From Pseudoxanthomonas dokdonensis (GTDB lineage: Bacteria > Pseudomonadota > Gammaproteobacteria > Xanthomonadales > Xanthomonadaceae), in contig NZ_LDJL01000011.1 in the NCBI RefSeq assembly GCF_001431405.1, positions 124,001 through 188,000 on the forward strand: DNA of 64,000 bases, in the 5' to 3' direction. Below, in pieces: positions 1 through 6,978 of this stretch. The number at the start of each line of letters is the position of its first letter. Position 1 is the first letter of the stretch. Under the pieces are notes generated by a model. It was not told the DNA's origin and made no database searches. It saw nothing but the letters and a program-made list of their open reading frames with translations. The translations under genes were made by a program, and so were the position numbers.

Positions 1-327
1 GGCAGCTGGTGTCCGGAATGCCGGGTCGAGCATCCGGTGCTGAGCCGTTTTGCACTGACCAAGCGGGTCCGCTTCATCGGCTACAACCTCAAGGACCAAC
101 GCGACGATGCGCTGCGCTGGCTCGAGCAGTACGGCAATCCCTACGTGCTGGTGCTGGCCGACGAGGATGGCCGCACCGCGATCGACTGGGGCATCTACGG
201 TGCGCCGGAAACCTTCCTGGTCGACGGCAAAGGCATCGTCCGCTGGAAGCATGTCGGTGCGGTCAGCGATGAGATCCTCGCCAACGAGCTGATCCCGATG
301 CTGGCAAAGATCGAGGCCGAGCAATGA
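1..327 (+). CDS. ccmG: Thiol:disulfide interchange protein CcmG/DsbE (5' partial)
   Basis: The reading frame is open from base 1, so the N-terminus lies outside the window; 108 residues are present. It starts in the thioredoxin active site GSWCPEC (CxxC) and contains the cis-proline segment GAPETFLVD typical of CcmG. The family is a membrane-tethered periplasmic thioredoxin that reduces apocytochrome c, or its chaperone CcmH, before haem attachment. Its stop codon overlaps the ccmH start (ATGA), so the two are translationally coupled. The family call is firm; only the upstream portion is missing. Confidence 0.93.
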   Translation, partial: GSWCPECRVEHPVLSRFALTKRVRFIGYNLKDQRDDALRWLEQYGNPYVLVLADEDGRTAIDWGIYGAPETFLVDGKGIVRWKHVGAVSDEILANELIPMLAKIEAEQ

Positions 328-776
328 AAGCGGCCATCGGCTTGCTGCGGACGATCTGCGTGCTGGCGATGCTGTGGCTGCCGCTGCACGCCATGGCCCA
401 GTCCAGCGACGCCACACCGCTGCAGTTCCGCGACGACGCCGAGGAAGCCCGCTTCCACCAGTTGACCAGCGAGTTGCGCTGCGTGATGTGCCAGAACCAG
501 TCGCTGGCCGACAGCAATGCACAGATCGCGCATGACCTGCGCCGGGAAGTTCTGGATCTGATGCAGCAAGGCCAGTCCGATGCGCAGATCAAGGAGTTCC
601 TGGTCCAGCGCTACGGCCAGTTCGTGTTGTACCGGCCGGAAATGGAACCAGGCACCTGGCTGCTCTGGTTCGGGCCACTGCTGCTGGTGGTGGCCGGAGG
701 CATCGTGGTGGTGCTGCTCATTCGCAAGCGCAACGGCCAGCAGGTGGTCGCGGCCGACGAGGATCAGGAATGGTGA
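324..776 (+). CDS. ccmH: Cytochrome c maturation protein CcmH (CycL)
   Basis: 150 residues: signal peptide (about 1-25), periplasmic domain with the redox motif LRCVMCQNQ (Cys53, Cys56) and a C-terminal membrane helix around residues 110-134. CcmH presents reduced apocytochrome c to the haem ligation complex CcmF/CcmI. Length fits the short CcmH of non-enteric proteobacteria, in which the TPR part is a separate gene (here ccmI directly downstream). It overlaps ccmG by 4 bp and ccmI by 7 bp, so this is one transcription and translation unit. Confidence 0.95.
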   Translation: MKAAIGLLRTICVLAMLWLPLHAMAQSSDATPLQFRDDAEEARFHQLTSELRCVMCQNQSLADSNAQIAHDLRREVLDLMQQGQSDAQIKEFLVQRYGQFVLYRPEMEPGTWLLWFGPLLLVVAGGIVVVLLIRKRNGQQVVAADEDQEW

Positions 777-1801
777 TTGGATTTGCAGTGGCCGCGGTGG
801 TGCTGGTGTTGCTGGCCTTGCTGCCGGTGTTGTGGCCGCTGCGTCGCGATTCGCGGATGCTGTGGCTGGCCTCGACCGCAACCCTGGCGATTGCCACCTT
901 CGCGCTGTATCACCTGGTCGGCACACCAGCGGCACTGGATCCGCAAGCGCAGCCCGCACAGATGCCGGCGACCCTGCAGCAGGCCATCAGCGAACTGGAA
1001 GCCGAGCTCAAGCAGAACCCAAACCAGGCCGAAGGCTGGCGCCTGCTGGGCCGTTCCTATGCCGCCGAACAACGCTATGCCGACGCCCAGGGCGCATTCG
1101 AACGGGCCCTGAAATTGACCCCTGACGACGCCGACGTGCTGGTCGAGACCGCCCAGGCGCGGCTCTACAACAATCCGCAGAAGCGCTTCGATGCGCAGGC
1201 GGTGGGGCTGCTGCAGCGCGCCCTGCAGCTGCAACCCGGCCACCAGCGTGCGCGCTGGTTCATCGGCATTTCGCAACGCCAGGATGGCAAGCCGGCCGAA
1301 GCGGCCAAGACCTGGGAGGGCCTGCTGCCGCTGGTGCAGCCGGCGACCGCCGCGACCCTGCTGCCTCAAATCAACGAAGCCCGCGCCGAGGCTGGCCTGG
1401 AACCGTTGTCGTTGCCATCGAACAGCGCGCCGCAACCTGCCACAGGTGACGCCGGCGGATTGCTGACGGTGACCGTGGACATCGCGCCGCAACTGCGCGC
1501 CAAACTGTCGGCCAACGACACCCTGTTCGTGTTCGCACGACAGATCGGCGGACCACCGATGCCGGTCGCCGCCAAGCGGGTGCCGGCCAACCAGTTCCCG
1601 ATCAGCTTGACCCTCGGCGATGGCGACAGCCCGATGCCGACCTCGAAGTTGTCGCAGCTGGATCAGGTGCAGTTGGCGGCGCGGGTGTCGAAGGCCGGTG
1701 ATGTCATGACCCGCAGCGGTGATCTGCAGGCCGCGCCGGTCACCGCCGAGGTCAGCCAAGGGGCCAGCTATACGCTGTTGATTGATCAGGTCGTCCCGTA
1801 A
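770..1801 (+). CDS. ccmI: Cytochrome c maturation TPR protein CcmI (CycH)
   Basis: 343 residues. The N-terminus has two hydrophobic helices (about 3-24 and 31-50), as in CcmI. They are followed by TPR units in the middle (for example around GWRLLGRSYAAEQRYADA) and a periplasmic C-terminal domain. CcmI binds the C-terminus of apocytochrome c and delivers it to CcmH/CcmF. It is the last gene of the ccm operon seen here; a short hairpin follows the stop. Membrane topology is inferred from the family. Confidence 0.9.
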   Translation: MVIGFAVAAVVLVLLALLPVLWPLRRDSRMLWLASTATLAIATFALYHLVGTPAALDPQAQPAQMPATLQQAISELEAELKQNPNQAEGWRLLGRSYAAEQRYADAQGAFERALKLTPDDADVLVETAQARLYNNPQKRFDAQAVGLLQRALQLQPGHQRARWFIGISQRQDGKPAEAAKTWEGLLPLVQPATAATLLPQINEARAEAGLEPLSLPSNSAPQPATGDAGGLLTVTVDIAPQLRAKLSANDTLFVFARQIGGPPMPVAAKRVPANQFPISLTLGDGDSPMPTSKLSQLDQVQLAARVSKAGDVMTRSGDLQAAPVTAEVSQGASYTLLIDQVVP

Positions 1802-1802
1802 C

Positions 1803-1818
1803 GCGGAGCCTGCTCCGC
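1803..1818 (+). terminator. Short hairpin after ccmI
   Basis: Perfect 6-bp stem GCGGAG/CTCCGC with a CCTG loop starts two bases after the ccmI stop. There is no U-tract, so it may be a weak terminator or an mRNA 3'-end stabiliser. A related motif (GCAGGCTCCGCT) recurs near 1927, just before the next gene. Confidence 0.35.
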
Positions 1819-1951
1819 TACCTGCCCTGCAACGTTCGTGTGTGGCTGCATGGCGATTCCTTCCGCGCAGCCTGCAAGGGCAACGACTGACGCAATACGC
1901 GAATGGTCAGGGAACTCGCCAGCGCAGCAGGCTCCGCTCTACACTGGGGCA

Positions 1952-3079
1952 ATGACTGAATTCATTCCGCCTGGTACCCGCTACATCGACCTGCCCTCGC
2001 CATTCCCGATGAAACGCGGCGGCGCACTGCATGGCGCGCGCATGGCCTACGAAACCTGGGGCCGCCTCAATGCCGCCGGCGACAACGCGGTGCTGATCGT
2101 CACCGGCCTGTCGCCCGACGCCCATGCCGCCGCCAACGCCGGCAATCCGCAGGATGGCTGGTGGGAGCCGATGCTGGGGCCTGGCAAACCGATTGATACC
2201 GATCGCTGGTTTGTCATCTGCGTCAATTCGCTGGGCAGCTGCAAGGGTTCGACCGGCCCGGCCTCGATCAACCCCGCCAGCGCCGCGCCCTATCGGCTGG
2301 ATTTCCCGGATCTGTCGATCGAGGACGGCGCCGACGCCGCCTGGCACGTGGTCCGCCAACTGGGCATCGGACAGCTGGCATGCCTGATTGGCAACTCGAT
2401 GGGCGGGATGACGGCGCTGGCGCTGCTGCTGCGGCATCCCGGCTGCGCCCGCCACCACATCAACATCTCCGGCAGTGCCCAGGCATTGCCGTTCTCGATT
2501 GCGATCCGGTCATTGCAGCGCGAAGCAATCCGCCTCGACCCGCAGTGGAACAACGGCAACTACGACGACGATTGCTATCCGGAATCGGGGATGCGCATGG
2601 CCCGCAAGCTGGGCGTCATCACCTACCGTTCGGCGCTGGAGTGGGACGGCCGTTTTGGCCGCGTACGCCTGGATCAGTCGCAGCAGGACGCACAGCGTGC
2701 CGAAGAAGATCCGTTCGGCCTGGAATTCCAGGTCGAAAGCTATCTGGAAGGCCACGCCCGCCGCTTCGTCCGCAAGTTCGACCCCAATTGCTATCTGTAC
2801 CTCAGCCGGTCGATGGACTGGTTCAGCGTCGCCGAGAATGTCGGTGACGACATGCTGGCCTCGTTGGCGCGCATCCAGGTGCAGAAAGCGCTGGCGATCG
2901 GCGCGACCACCGACATCCTGTTCCCGCTCGAGCAGCAGCGGCAGATTGCCGAGGGGCTGGCCGCCGGCGGCGCACAGGCGACGTTTATGCCGATGGATTC
3001 ACCACAGGGCCATGACGCCTTCCTGGTCGATTACCAGCGTTTCGGGCCGGCGGTCGGCGATTTCCTGGCCAGCCTGTGA
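1952..3079 (+). CDS. MetX-family alpha/beta-hydrolase acyltransferase (probable serine O-succinyltransferase)
   Basis: 375 residues. The start ATG at 1952 gives the family N-terminus MTEFIPPGTRYIDLPSPFPM; the frame is open further upstream but that part is not family-like. Catalytic triad visible: Ser149 in GNSMGGM, Asp321 in TDILFP, His354 in QGHDAF. MetX enzymes transfer acetyl or succinyl from CoA to homoserine or serine. In Xanthomonadaceae the characterised members are serine O-succinyltransferases feeding cysteine synthesis, so that assignment is preferred by lineage; homoserine O-acetyltransferase is the alternative. The neighbouring cysteine dioxygenase supports a cysteine link. Confidence 0.85.
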   Translation: MTEFIPPGTRYIDLPSPFPMKRGGALHGARMAYETWGRLNAAGDNAVLIVTGLSPDAHAAANAGNPQDGWWEPMLGPGKPIDTDRWFVICVNSLGSCKGSTGPASINPASAAPYRLDFPDLSIEDGADAAWHVVRQLGIGQLACLIGNSMGGMTALALLLRHPGCARHHINISGSAQALPFSIAIRSLQREAIRLDPQWNNGNYDDDCYPESGMRMARKLGVITYRSALEWDGRFGRVRLDQSQQDAQRAEEDPFGLEFQVESYLEGHARRFVRKFDPNCYLYLSRSMDWFSVAENVGDDMLASLARIQVQKALAIGATTDILFPLEQQRQIAEGLAAGGAQATFMPMDSPQGHDAFLVDYQRFGPAVGDFLASL

Positions 3080-3121
3080 GCGATGTTAGGATCGGGATTG
3101 TTTATCGCAGGATGAGTTGCC

Positions 3122-3709
3122 ATGGCGCTTGAATTCCCCGGCCAGCAGACGTTGATCGCCGCACTCGATGCCGCGGTGGTGCTGGGCGATGCGCCAGCGG
3201 TGACCGATGCGTTGCGCTCCTCGCTGTGCTCGATGATCCGCCAGCAGGACGTGCGCCTGCCCGAATGCGTGTTCAACCCGATCGAAGACCACTACGCACG
3301 CCGGGAGCTGTATACCAGCGCCCAGTACGGCTACAGCGTGGTGGCAATGACCTGGGGCCCCGGCCAGGGCACCCGCATCCATGATCACTCCGGCCTGTGG
3401 TGCGTCGAAGGGGTCTGGCACGGCCGTCTGGAAATCACCCAGTACGAGCTGGCCGAGCAGCGCGACGACCACTACCGGTTCAACCCGGTCGGCACCATCG
3501 AAGCCGGCATCGGTTCGGCTGGCAGCCTGATCCCGCCGCACGAATATCACACCATCCGCAATCCCAGTGACAGCGCGGTCGCCGTCTCGCTGCACGTCTA
3601 CCAGCGCACTATGGTCCGCTGCGGCGTCTACAGCCCCGATGACAGCATCGCCGGCGGCCCGTGGCAGCGTCGCGGCGAGCGGCTGCTGGGCACCGACCAG
3701 GCAGCCTGA
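3122..3709 (+). CDS. Cysteine dioxygenase-family cupin
   Basis: 195 residues with the cupin signature of type I cysteine dioxygenases: HDHSG (His87, His89) and a third histidine ligand in PPHEYHTI (about His140/143). Cys94, in GLWCVEGV, corresponds to the cross-link Cys region of the family. The reaction is oxidation of cysteine to cysteine sulfinate with Fe(II) and O2. A ribosome site AGGA lies 9 bases before the ATG. It follows the MetX-family gene by 42 bp on the same strand, so a bicistron is likely. The 3-mercaptopropionate dioxygenase alternative is less likely. Confidence 0.8.
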   Translation: MALEFPGQQTLIAALDAAVVLGDAPAVTDALRSSLCSMIRQQDVRLPECVFNPIEDHYARRELYTSAQYGYSVVAMTWGPGQGTRIHDHSGLWCVEGVWHGRLEITQYELAEQRDDHYRFNPVGTIEAGIGSAGSLIPPHEYHTIRNPSDSAVAVSLHVYQRTMVRCGVYSPDDSIAGGPWQRRGERLLGTDQAA

Positions 3710-3814
3710 GCGGCTACCGCCCGCGCAGCCGGCGCGGAGCCACCAGTTGCCGCGGAAAAACTTGCCCGCGCCCCTGTATGAATCCGCGCGGAGTCGGCTA
3801 TACTTCCCGCCCGC

Positions 3815-3900
3815 GCCGAAGTGGCGGAATGGTAGACGCAGTGGATTCAAAATCCACCGCCGTTAAAAGCGTGTGGGTTCGAGTCCCACCTTCGGCACCA
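3815..3900 (+). tRNA. tRNA-Leu (CAA)
   Basis: 86 nt including an encoded CCA. Acceptor stem GCCGAAG/CTTCGGC, anticodon stem GTGGA/TCCAC with loop TTCAAAA (anticodon CAA), long variable arm and T-arm GGTTCGAGTCCC. A TATACT -10 box lies at 3799-3804. The lower-GC island begins directly after it, as is common for elements that use a tRNA 3' end as attachment site. Confidence 0.95.
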
Positions 3901-4285
3901 GATAAAACAAGGGGTTAGGCTTCGCGGCGTAGCCCTTCTGTTTTTCTGCAACACTTCTTGACCCTTAGTAGCCCCGTGAACGGCGCTACGCAGCGTCACT
4001 CATAGTGCCGGTGATTCACATTGTCGCCACACGCATAGCAGCGTCGTTAAGCGCCGCTCATGCGCGCGTAACCGAGACCCGATGCGGCTCGTGCCCTGCG
4101 GGCCGCCAGCGCCAGCAGCGGCACCCAGCGCCGGACCATCAGGAATCCAGCAAGCAGCCAACGCGAACACGGCGAGGTCGTAGCCCGAACCGCCACGCAA
4201 TTCCATCGAACCATAAAGCCCTCCCAGGCGACATTGCCTTCGCCGATTCTTCTGTCCAGCGGTCGCGCCGGGTGATACTGGAATT
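3901..4285. other. Gene-free stretch between tRNA-Leu and the island cassette
   Basis: No convincing gene. Bases 3910-3945 can fold into an imperfect hairpin followed by a T-run (TTCTGTTTTTC), a plausible tRNA terminator. On the minus strand around 4040-4210 there are hydrophobic coding-like fragments (for example YDLAVFALAA) split between frames, which may be a decayed small membrane-protein gene. No integrase and no copy of the tRNA 3' end are seen. Confidence 0.4.
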
Positions 4286-4894
4286 CTACTTGCTGCGCTT
4301 CGAGAGCTTGCTGGTATCCCAGCGAATCCAGTTAGCACTTAAAGCCTTGTACCAAGGCACATGCCACATGTCAGTATCATCGTAACCCTTAGCCATCAGA
4401 AGCTCATTATGGGCCATCACATGCACCACCCTGAAAATGGTGGGTTCCTCACCTTCAATTAGGAGCCTAGCCTCACGCAGCTTTCTCAGTTCATCTCGAA
4501 ACGGTTCCTCGCTAATTGTTGGCTCATCAAGCTTTTCAAGACGAATCAATAAACCTATGTAACGCTGCTTAAGCTGAGCATGCAGCGAGGCCATTGCCGA
4601 AGAACGCATCGTGATGTTGATGAGACTAAGTATCGCTACCATCGCCGAGGAGACGACCACAACCCAACTCGGCGCACTCTGAATAATCGCGAGCACCGCA
4701 CCAGAGCCAACAATCAAGTTGAGTGCGTTCACTAAAGAATCGGAGCGCTCGTAGAATGCCTGCCTTCGCTCGTGATATCGAACAGAAGCATCTATGGCCC
4801 ACGCCACATGACGTAGTTCTTCAGCCCTCACCTTCAAGGAGTTGGAAGCTCCGAGCGAGCTTTCTTTTAGTTGTTCGTCTTGATCTTCGCTCAC
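4286..4894 (-). CDS. Two-TM membrane protein, SLATT-like (uncharacterised)
   Basis: 202 residues from a GTG start at 4894. The GTG overlaps the stop of the preceding gene (GTGA), so translation is coupled. Layout: charged N-terminal helix with RYHERRQAFYER (residues 39-50), two closely spaced membrane helices (about 56-73 and 76-95), then a long cytoplasmic helical region with IEGEEP and AHNELL motifs. This matches in outline the SLATT/DUF4231-type two-TM families, proposed pore-forming effectors in nucleotide-signalling defence systems. No nucleotidyltransferase or SLOG partner is present. Base composition is clearly lower in GC than the flanks, pointing to transfer. The family assignment is from memory of the pattern. 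Confidence 0.6.
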   Translation of the reverse strand: MSEDQDEQLKESSLGASNSLKVRAEELRHVAWAIDASVRYHERRQAFYERSDSLVNALNLIVGSGAVLAIIQSAPSWVVVVSSAMVAILSLINITMRSSAMASLHAQLKQRYIGLLIRLEKLDEPTISEEPFRDELRKLREARLLIEGEEPTIFRVVHVMAHNELLMAKGYDDTDMWHVPWYKALSANWIRWDTSKLSKRSK

Positions 4895-5079
4895 TTTCCA
4901 ATCTTCTTCGGCGGCACCGGTACCGACAAGGAAACGTTGTCTGACTTCCGAGCCCCATCATTGGGCCTAGCTCCACCGGTCAAACTGTCACGAAACGGTT
5001 GCGGTGGTTTTCGCGGGGCCGAACCGCCCTTGTTACCACCGCGTCCTGATCCATTTCCGCCCTTGTTGAAGTTCATCAC
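4891..5079 (-). CDS. Small Gly/Pro-rich protein of the island cassette
   Basis: 62 residues from GTG 5079 (the next ATG is at 5076). Glycine/asparagine-rich N-terminus (NKGGNGSGRGGNKGG) and proline/lysine-rich C-terminus; probably disordered. Existence is supported by tight coupling: its GTG overlaps the stop of the upstream small gene, and its stop overlaps the start of the SLATT-like gene. No known domain recognised. Confidence 0.55.
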   Translation of the reverse strand: MMNFNKGGNGSGRGGNKGGSAPRKPPQPFRDSLTGGARPNDGARKSDNVSLSVPVPPKKIGK

Positions 5080-5270
5080 TTTTTCCTCGTTTTCTTATCT
5101 GGTGGTGGGACACTATCCGAAACGTTCGTTTCACCTTTACCCTTTCCTGGTAACGAAATTTTCTCTTTAACTGTCGTATCAGGATGACGCTTAGCGTAGC
5201 TCTCCGAGACAAACTGGCCTGTCTTGGCGCTGCGGTGATTGGTAACTCGATCTTTTGACTTTTTCGACAC
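5076..5270 (-). CDS. Small basic protein, paralogue A (RSAKTGQFV family)
   Basis: 64 residues from a GTG start at 5270 with GAGAGGAG just upstream. Core HRSAKTGQFVSESYAKRHPD is nearly the same as in the gene immediately upstream, followed by a Lys/Pro-rich tail of its own. Very small proteins with this core are common, undescribed companions in mobile regions (from memory). It is preceded by a strong hairpin and coupled to the downstream Gly-rich gene. Confidence 0.65.
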   Translation of the reverse strand: MSKKSKDRVTNHRSAKTGQFVSESYAKRHPDTTVKEKISLPGKGKGETNVSDSVPPPDKKTRKK

Positions 5271-5291
5271 AGCAGCGCTCCTCTCGAAAAG

Positions 5292-5318
5292 GCGAAGCCC
5301 GCACAAGGCGGGCTTCGC
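5292..5318 (-). terminator. Strong hairpin between the two paralogous micro-genes
   Basis: Perfect 11-bp stem GCGAAGCCCGC/GCGGGCTTCGC with a 5-nt loop, directly after the stop of the 46-residue gene. On the minus strand it is followed by CTTTTCG, giving a short U-rich tail. It may terminate part of the transcripts and so set different levels for the downstream genes. Confidence 0.6.
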
Positions 5319-5328
5319 ACGGACAGCC

Positions 5329-5469
5329 TTACTTCTTTGGCTTGGACGGCGGTGGATTGATTTCCCTCACCGTGGTCGCCGGGTGGCGCTTAGCATAGCT
5401 TTCAGTGACGAACTGACCCGTTTTCGCGCTGCGATAGTCGGGAGTCGCCGGAGGCTTCTTCGCTGACAT
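5329..5469 (-). CDS. Small basic protein, paralogue B (RSAKTGQFV family)
   Basis: 46 residues starting MSAKKPPATP at ATG 5469, with AAGGAAAG about 8 bases upstream. Core YRSAKTGQFVTESYAKRHPA followed by TTVREINPPPSKPKK. It is a tandem paralogue of the gene at 5076-5270, so the pair arose by local duplication. Probably cytoplasmic and positively charged; a nucleic-acid or protein-binding role is only a guess. Confidence 0.7.
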   Translation of the reverse strand: MSAKKPPATPDYRSAKTGQFVTESYAKRHPATTVREINPPPSKPKK

Positions 5470-5519
5470 CGGTCTTTCCTTATCGGTTGATGGCAATATG
5501 GCGCGTCTGAGCTGGTGTG

Positions 5520-5545
5520 AAGGGTGCCCCTTAAGGGGCACCCTT
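5520..5545 (-). terminator. Hairpin between the 33-residue gene and paralogue B
   Basis: Perfect 11-bp stem AAGGGTGCCCC/GGGGCACCCTT with a TTAA loop, 28 bases past the stop of the 33-residue gene. There is no long U-tract, so partial termination or mRNA processing is as likely as full termination. Confidence 0.5.
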
Positions 5546-5573
5546 CCCCGTTACTTCTCGTTCTTTCCAGCGA

Positions 5574-5675
5574 TTACTTGCTAGGTGCAGAACGGAAATG
5601 TGCGCATACGTGTTCCAGTCGTCCAAAACGACGACGCACGTAGGCTGTCACAAACACGGATTGACCGTTGCTCAT
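5574..5675 (-). CDS. 33-residue conserved-looking micro-protein
   Basis: ATG 5675 is preceded by a perfect Shine-Dalgarno AGGAGG (5682-5687) at good spacing. The product is 33 residues, very basic and aromatic, with core VFVTAYVRRRFGRLEHVC. A promoter-like TTGCCG-N17-TATAGC lies 83-111 bases upstream and a hairpin follows the stop. This makes it the first gene of the small-protein cassette. No function known; small size limits certainty. Confidence 0.6.
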   Translation of the reverse strand: MSNGQSVFVTAYVRRRFGRLEHVCAHFRSAPSK

Positions 5676-5736
5676 GTCGCGCCTCCTAAAAAGCTGGAGG
5701 CGTGGTGGCCGGTGAGGAAGGAATTCGCGTGATGCT

Positions 5737-5765
5737 TTACGGGTACAGCGTTTAATTGCTATACT
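5737..5765 (+). promoter_or_regulatory. Candidate divergent promoter (plus strand)
   Basis: TTACGG (5737-5742), 17-bp spacer, TATACT (5760-5765). It points towards a non-coding stretch closed by a good terminator at 5921-5950, which would give an RNA of about 180 nt. The -35 match is weak. Confidence 0.35.
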
Positions 5766-5786
5766 TGCCCGTCTAGCTAACGGCAA
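5758..5786 (-). promoter_or_regulatory. Candidate promoter of the island cassette
   Basis: On the minus strand: TTGCCG (5781-5786), 17-bp spacer, TATAGC (5758-5763). It sits upstream of the 33-residue gene with nothing in between and would drive the leftward cassette. It overlaps a plus-strand promoter-like pair. Confidence 0.5.
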
Positions 5787-5801
5787 CACGTTTCGTTCCA
5801 C

Positions 5802-6428
5802 CCCCTAAGTGGTCAAGCAGCCTAATCAGCTTGCCCTCTTCGGTCCCGGCTAATCAGCGTTTGCGCGCTTCGTAGCCGCTACTGCGTTACATCTCTACAC
5901 TTTAATTTCTAAGAATTTCCAAGGGCTCCGCAGACGCGGGGCCCTTTTTTGTGACCTACGACTCTATTGTACAGCAGTCAGCTTCCTGAATCAAGCGCGC
6001 TGCTGTGGATAAATTCCTTTGTTAATTTCTATACGGCACAATATGTGGGGGTCTTAAAGCACTTCCTGCCACTATTTATTCAATCTCAGCTGGTGAGATT
6101 CTATCCAAACGATAATTTAACAACTTCGGGTCAAACATATGGTGCCGCTGGCAATAAGCTAAAAGCACCTCGCTCGCTCCACTCGTAAGGCGTTCGCAGG
6201 GCCCAGGCACGACTGGCCGAATACAGCGAGCGCCGATGCCAGAACAAGGTCCTCATGCGCGTCCTCACAGCGTTGAACGACGCCAACGGCGCGGCGGTTG
6301 CCTTCGGTTCTCCAGAGCCGCCGGCAATGCTGGGGCCGATGTCCCCCGTCACCGGTTGCGCGATTGCCGTGCTATTTTTCGACCGACCCAGAGTCACATT
6401 CCCTCCCCTGTCACGACAAGGCATGGTC
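5802..6428. other. Gene-poor right part of the island
   Basis: No supported protein gene. Holds the terminator at 5921-5950 and an AT-rich stretch (about 5960-6130) unlike the surrounding chromosome. From about 6189 the frame that later becomes the secreted protein is open and looks coding (AEYSERRCQNK, RVLTALND), which could be a gene remnant at the island edge. Confidence 0.4.
5921..5950 (+). terminator. Rho-independent terminator in the island
   Basis: Stem GGGCTCCGC/GCGGGGCCC (9 bp, one G-U pair) with AGAC loop, extended by A-T pairs and followed by six T residues. No protein gene ends before it on the plus strand, so it probably closes a small RNA or belongs to a lost gene. Confidence 0.75.
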
Positions 6429-6917
6429 ATGAATCGAAAAGCACTGAGCTCGACCCGCAATGCAGTCGCGGTATCCCTGCTGTTGCTGGCCACGGCGCCA
6501 CTGGCGCAGGCCCAGCCGACCGGCTCGGACTTCGACCTGGTCTGTACCGGTACTGGCGAGAAGATGGAAAGCCACACCGATTACGACTGGGATTCCAAGC
6601 ACCATGATTACCAGGAGCGCACGTCGGTGGGCAATGTGCAGGTCGCTGGCAGCGTGCAGGTAGAAATCCACGGTGGCGAAGGCCGCTTGCGCCTGCCCAA
6701 GAACCTGCTGCCACTGCTTACCGGTGGCGAGGGCGGCTGGTTCCCGATCCGGGACCTGGTGGTCAGCCCGGAGCGCATCCAGGGCTCGTTCAAAATCAAT
6801 GGCCTCAACAAACCGAAACTTTCAATCGATCGCCGCACTGGCAGCCTGAAAATCGACGGTTCACAGACCTTCGAGGGCTCCTGCGAACCCTTCAATCCGG
6901 CCTCGACCAAGTTCTGA
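6429..6917 (+). CDS. Secreted/periplasmic hypothetical protein
   Basis: 162 residues from ATG 6429; AAGG lies about 7 bases before it, and an in-frame ATG at 6423 is the alternative. Clear signal peptide (about residues 1-29, cleavage after AQA). The mature part has one Cys pair (VCTGTG near the start, GSCEPF near the end) and mostly beta-like segments. No catalytic motif recognised. A hairpin at 6952-6978 follows. The frame is open upstream to 6189, but that part would bury the signal peptide. Confidence 0.7.
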   Translation: MNRKALSSTRNAVAVSLLLLATAPLAQAQPTGSDFDLVCTGTGEKMESHTDYDWDSKHHDYQERTSVGNVQVAGSVQVEIHGGEGRLRLPKNLLPLLTGGEGGWFPIRDLVVSPERIQGSFKINGLNKPKLSIDRRTGSLKIDGSQTFEGSCEPFNPASTKF

Positions 6918-6951
6918 TCCACGCCGCAGCCCGCGGTTTCGAGGATATGCG

Positions 6952-6978
6952 GCCGGCATCGCTGCAGGCGATGCCGGC
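6952..6978 (+). terminator. Hairpin after the secreted protein gene
   Basis: Perfect 11-bp stem GCCGGCATCGC/GCGATGCCGGC with TGCAG loop, 34 bases after the stop. No U-run follows, so it is a strong structure of uncertain termination efficiency. Confidence 0.5.

Noticed and set aside
1838-1951. N-terminal extension of the MetX-family protein
   Set aside because: Residues before MTEFIPPG have no family similarity and include the intergenic hairpin-type sequence.
4901-4925. Second attachment site resembling the tRNA 3' end (CTTCGGCGGCACCGG)
   Set aside because: Only a partial match, and it lies within the coding overlap of the small genes.
5772-5950. tmRNA-like or 6S-like RNA at the island terminator
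   Set aside because: A short frame ANGNTFRSTP ends in a stop, but there is no tRNA-like part, no ALAA tag end, and the 5' and 3' ends do not pair as in 6S RNA.
5967-6188. 73-codon plus-strand frame in the AT-rich part of the island
   Set aside because: TTG start, no ribosome site, no recognisable pattern; AT-rich noise is more likely.
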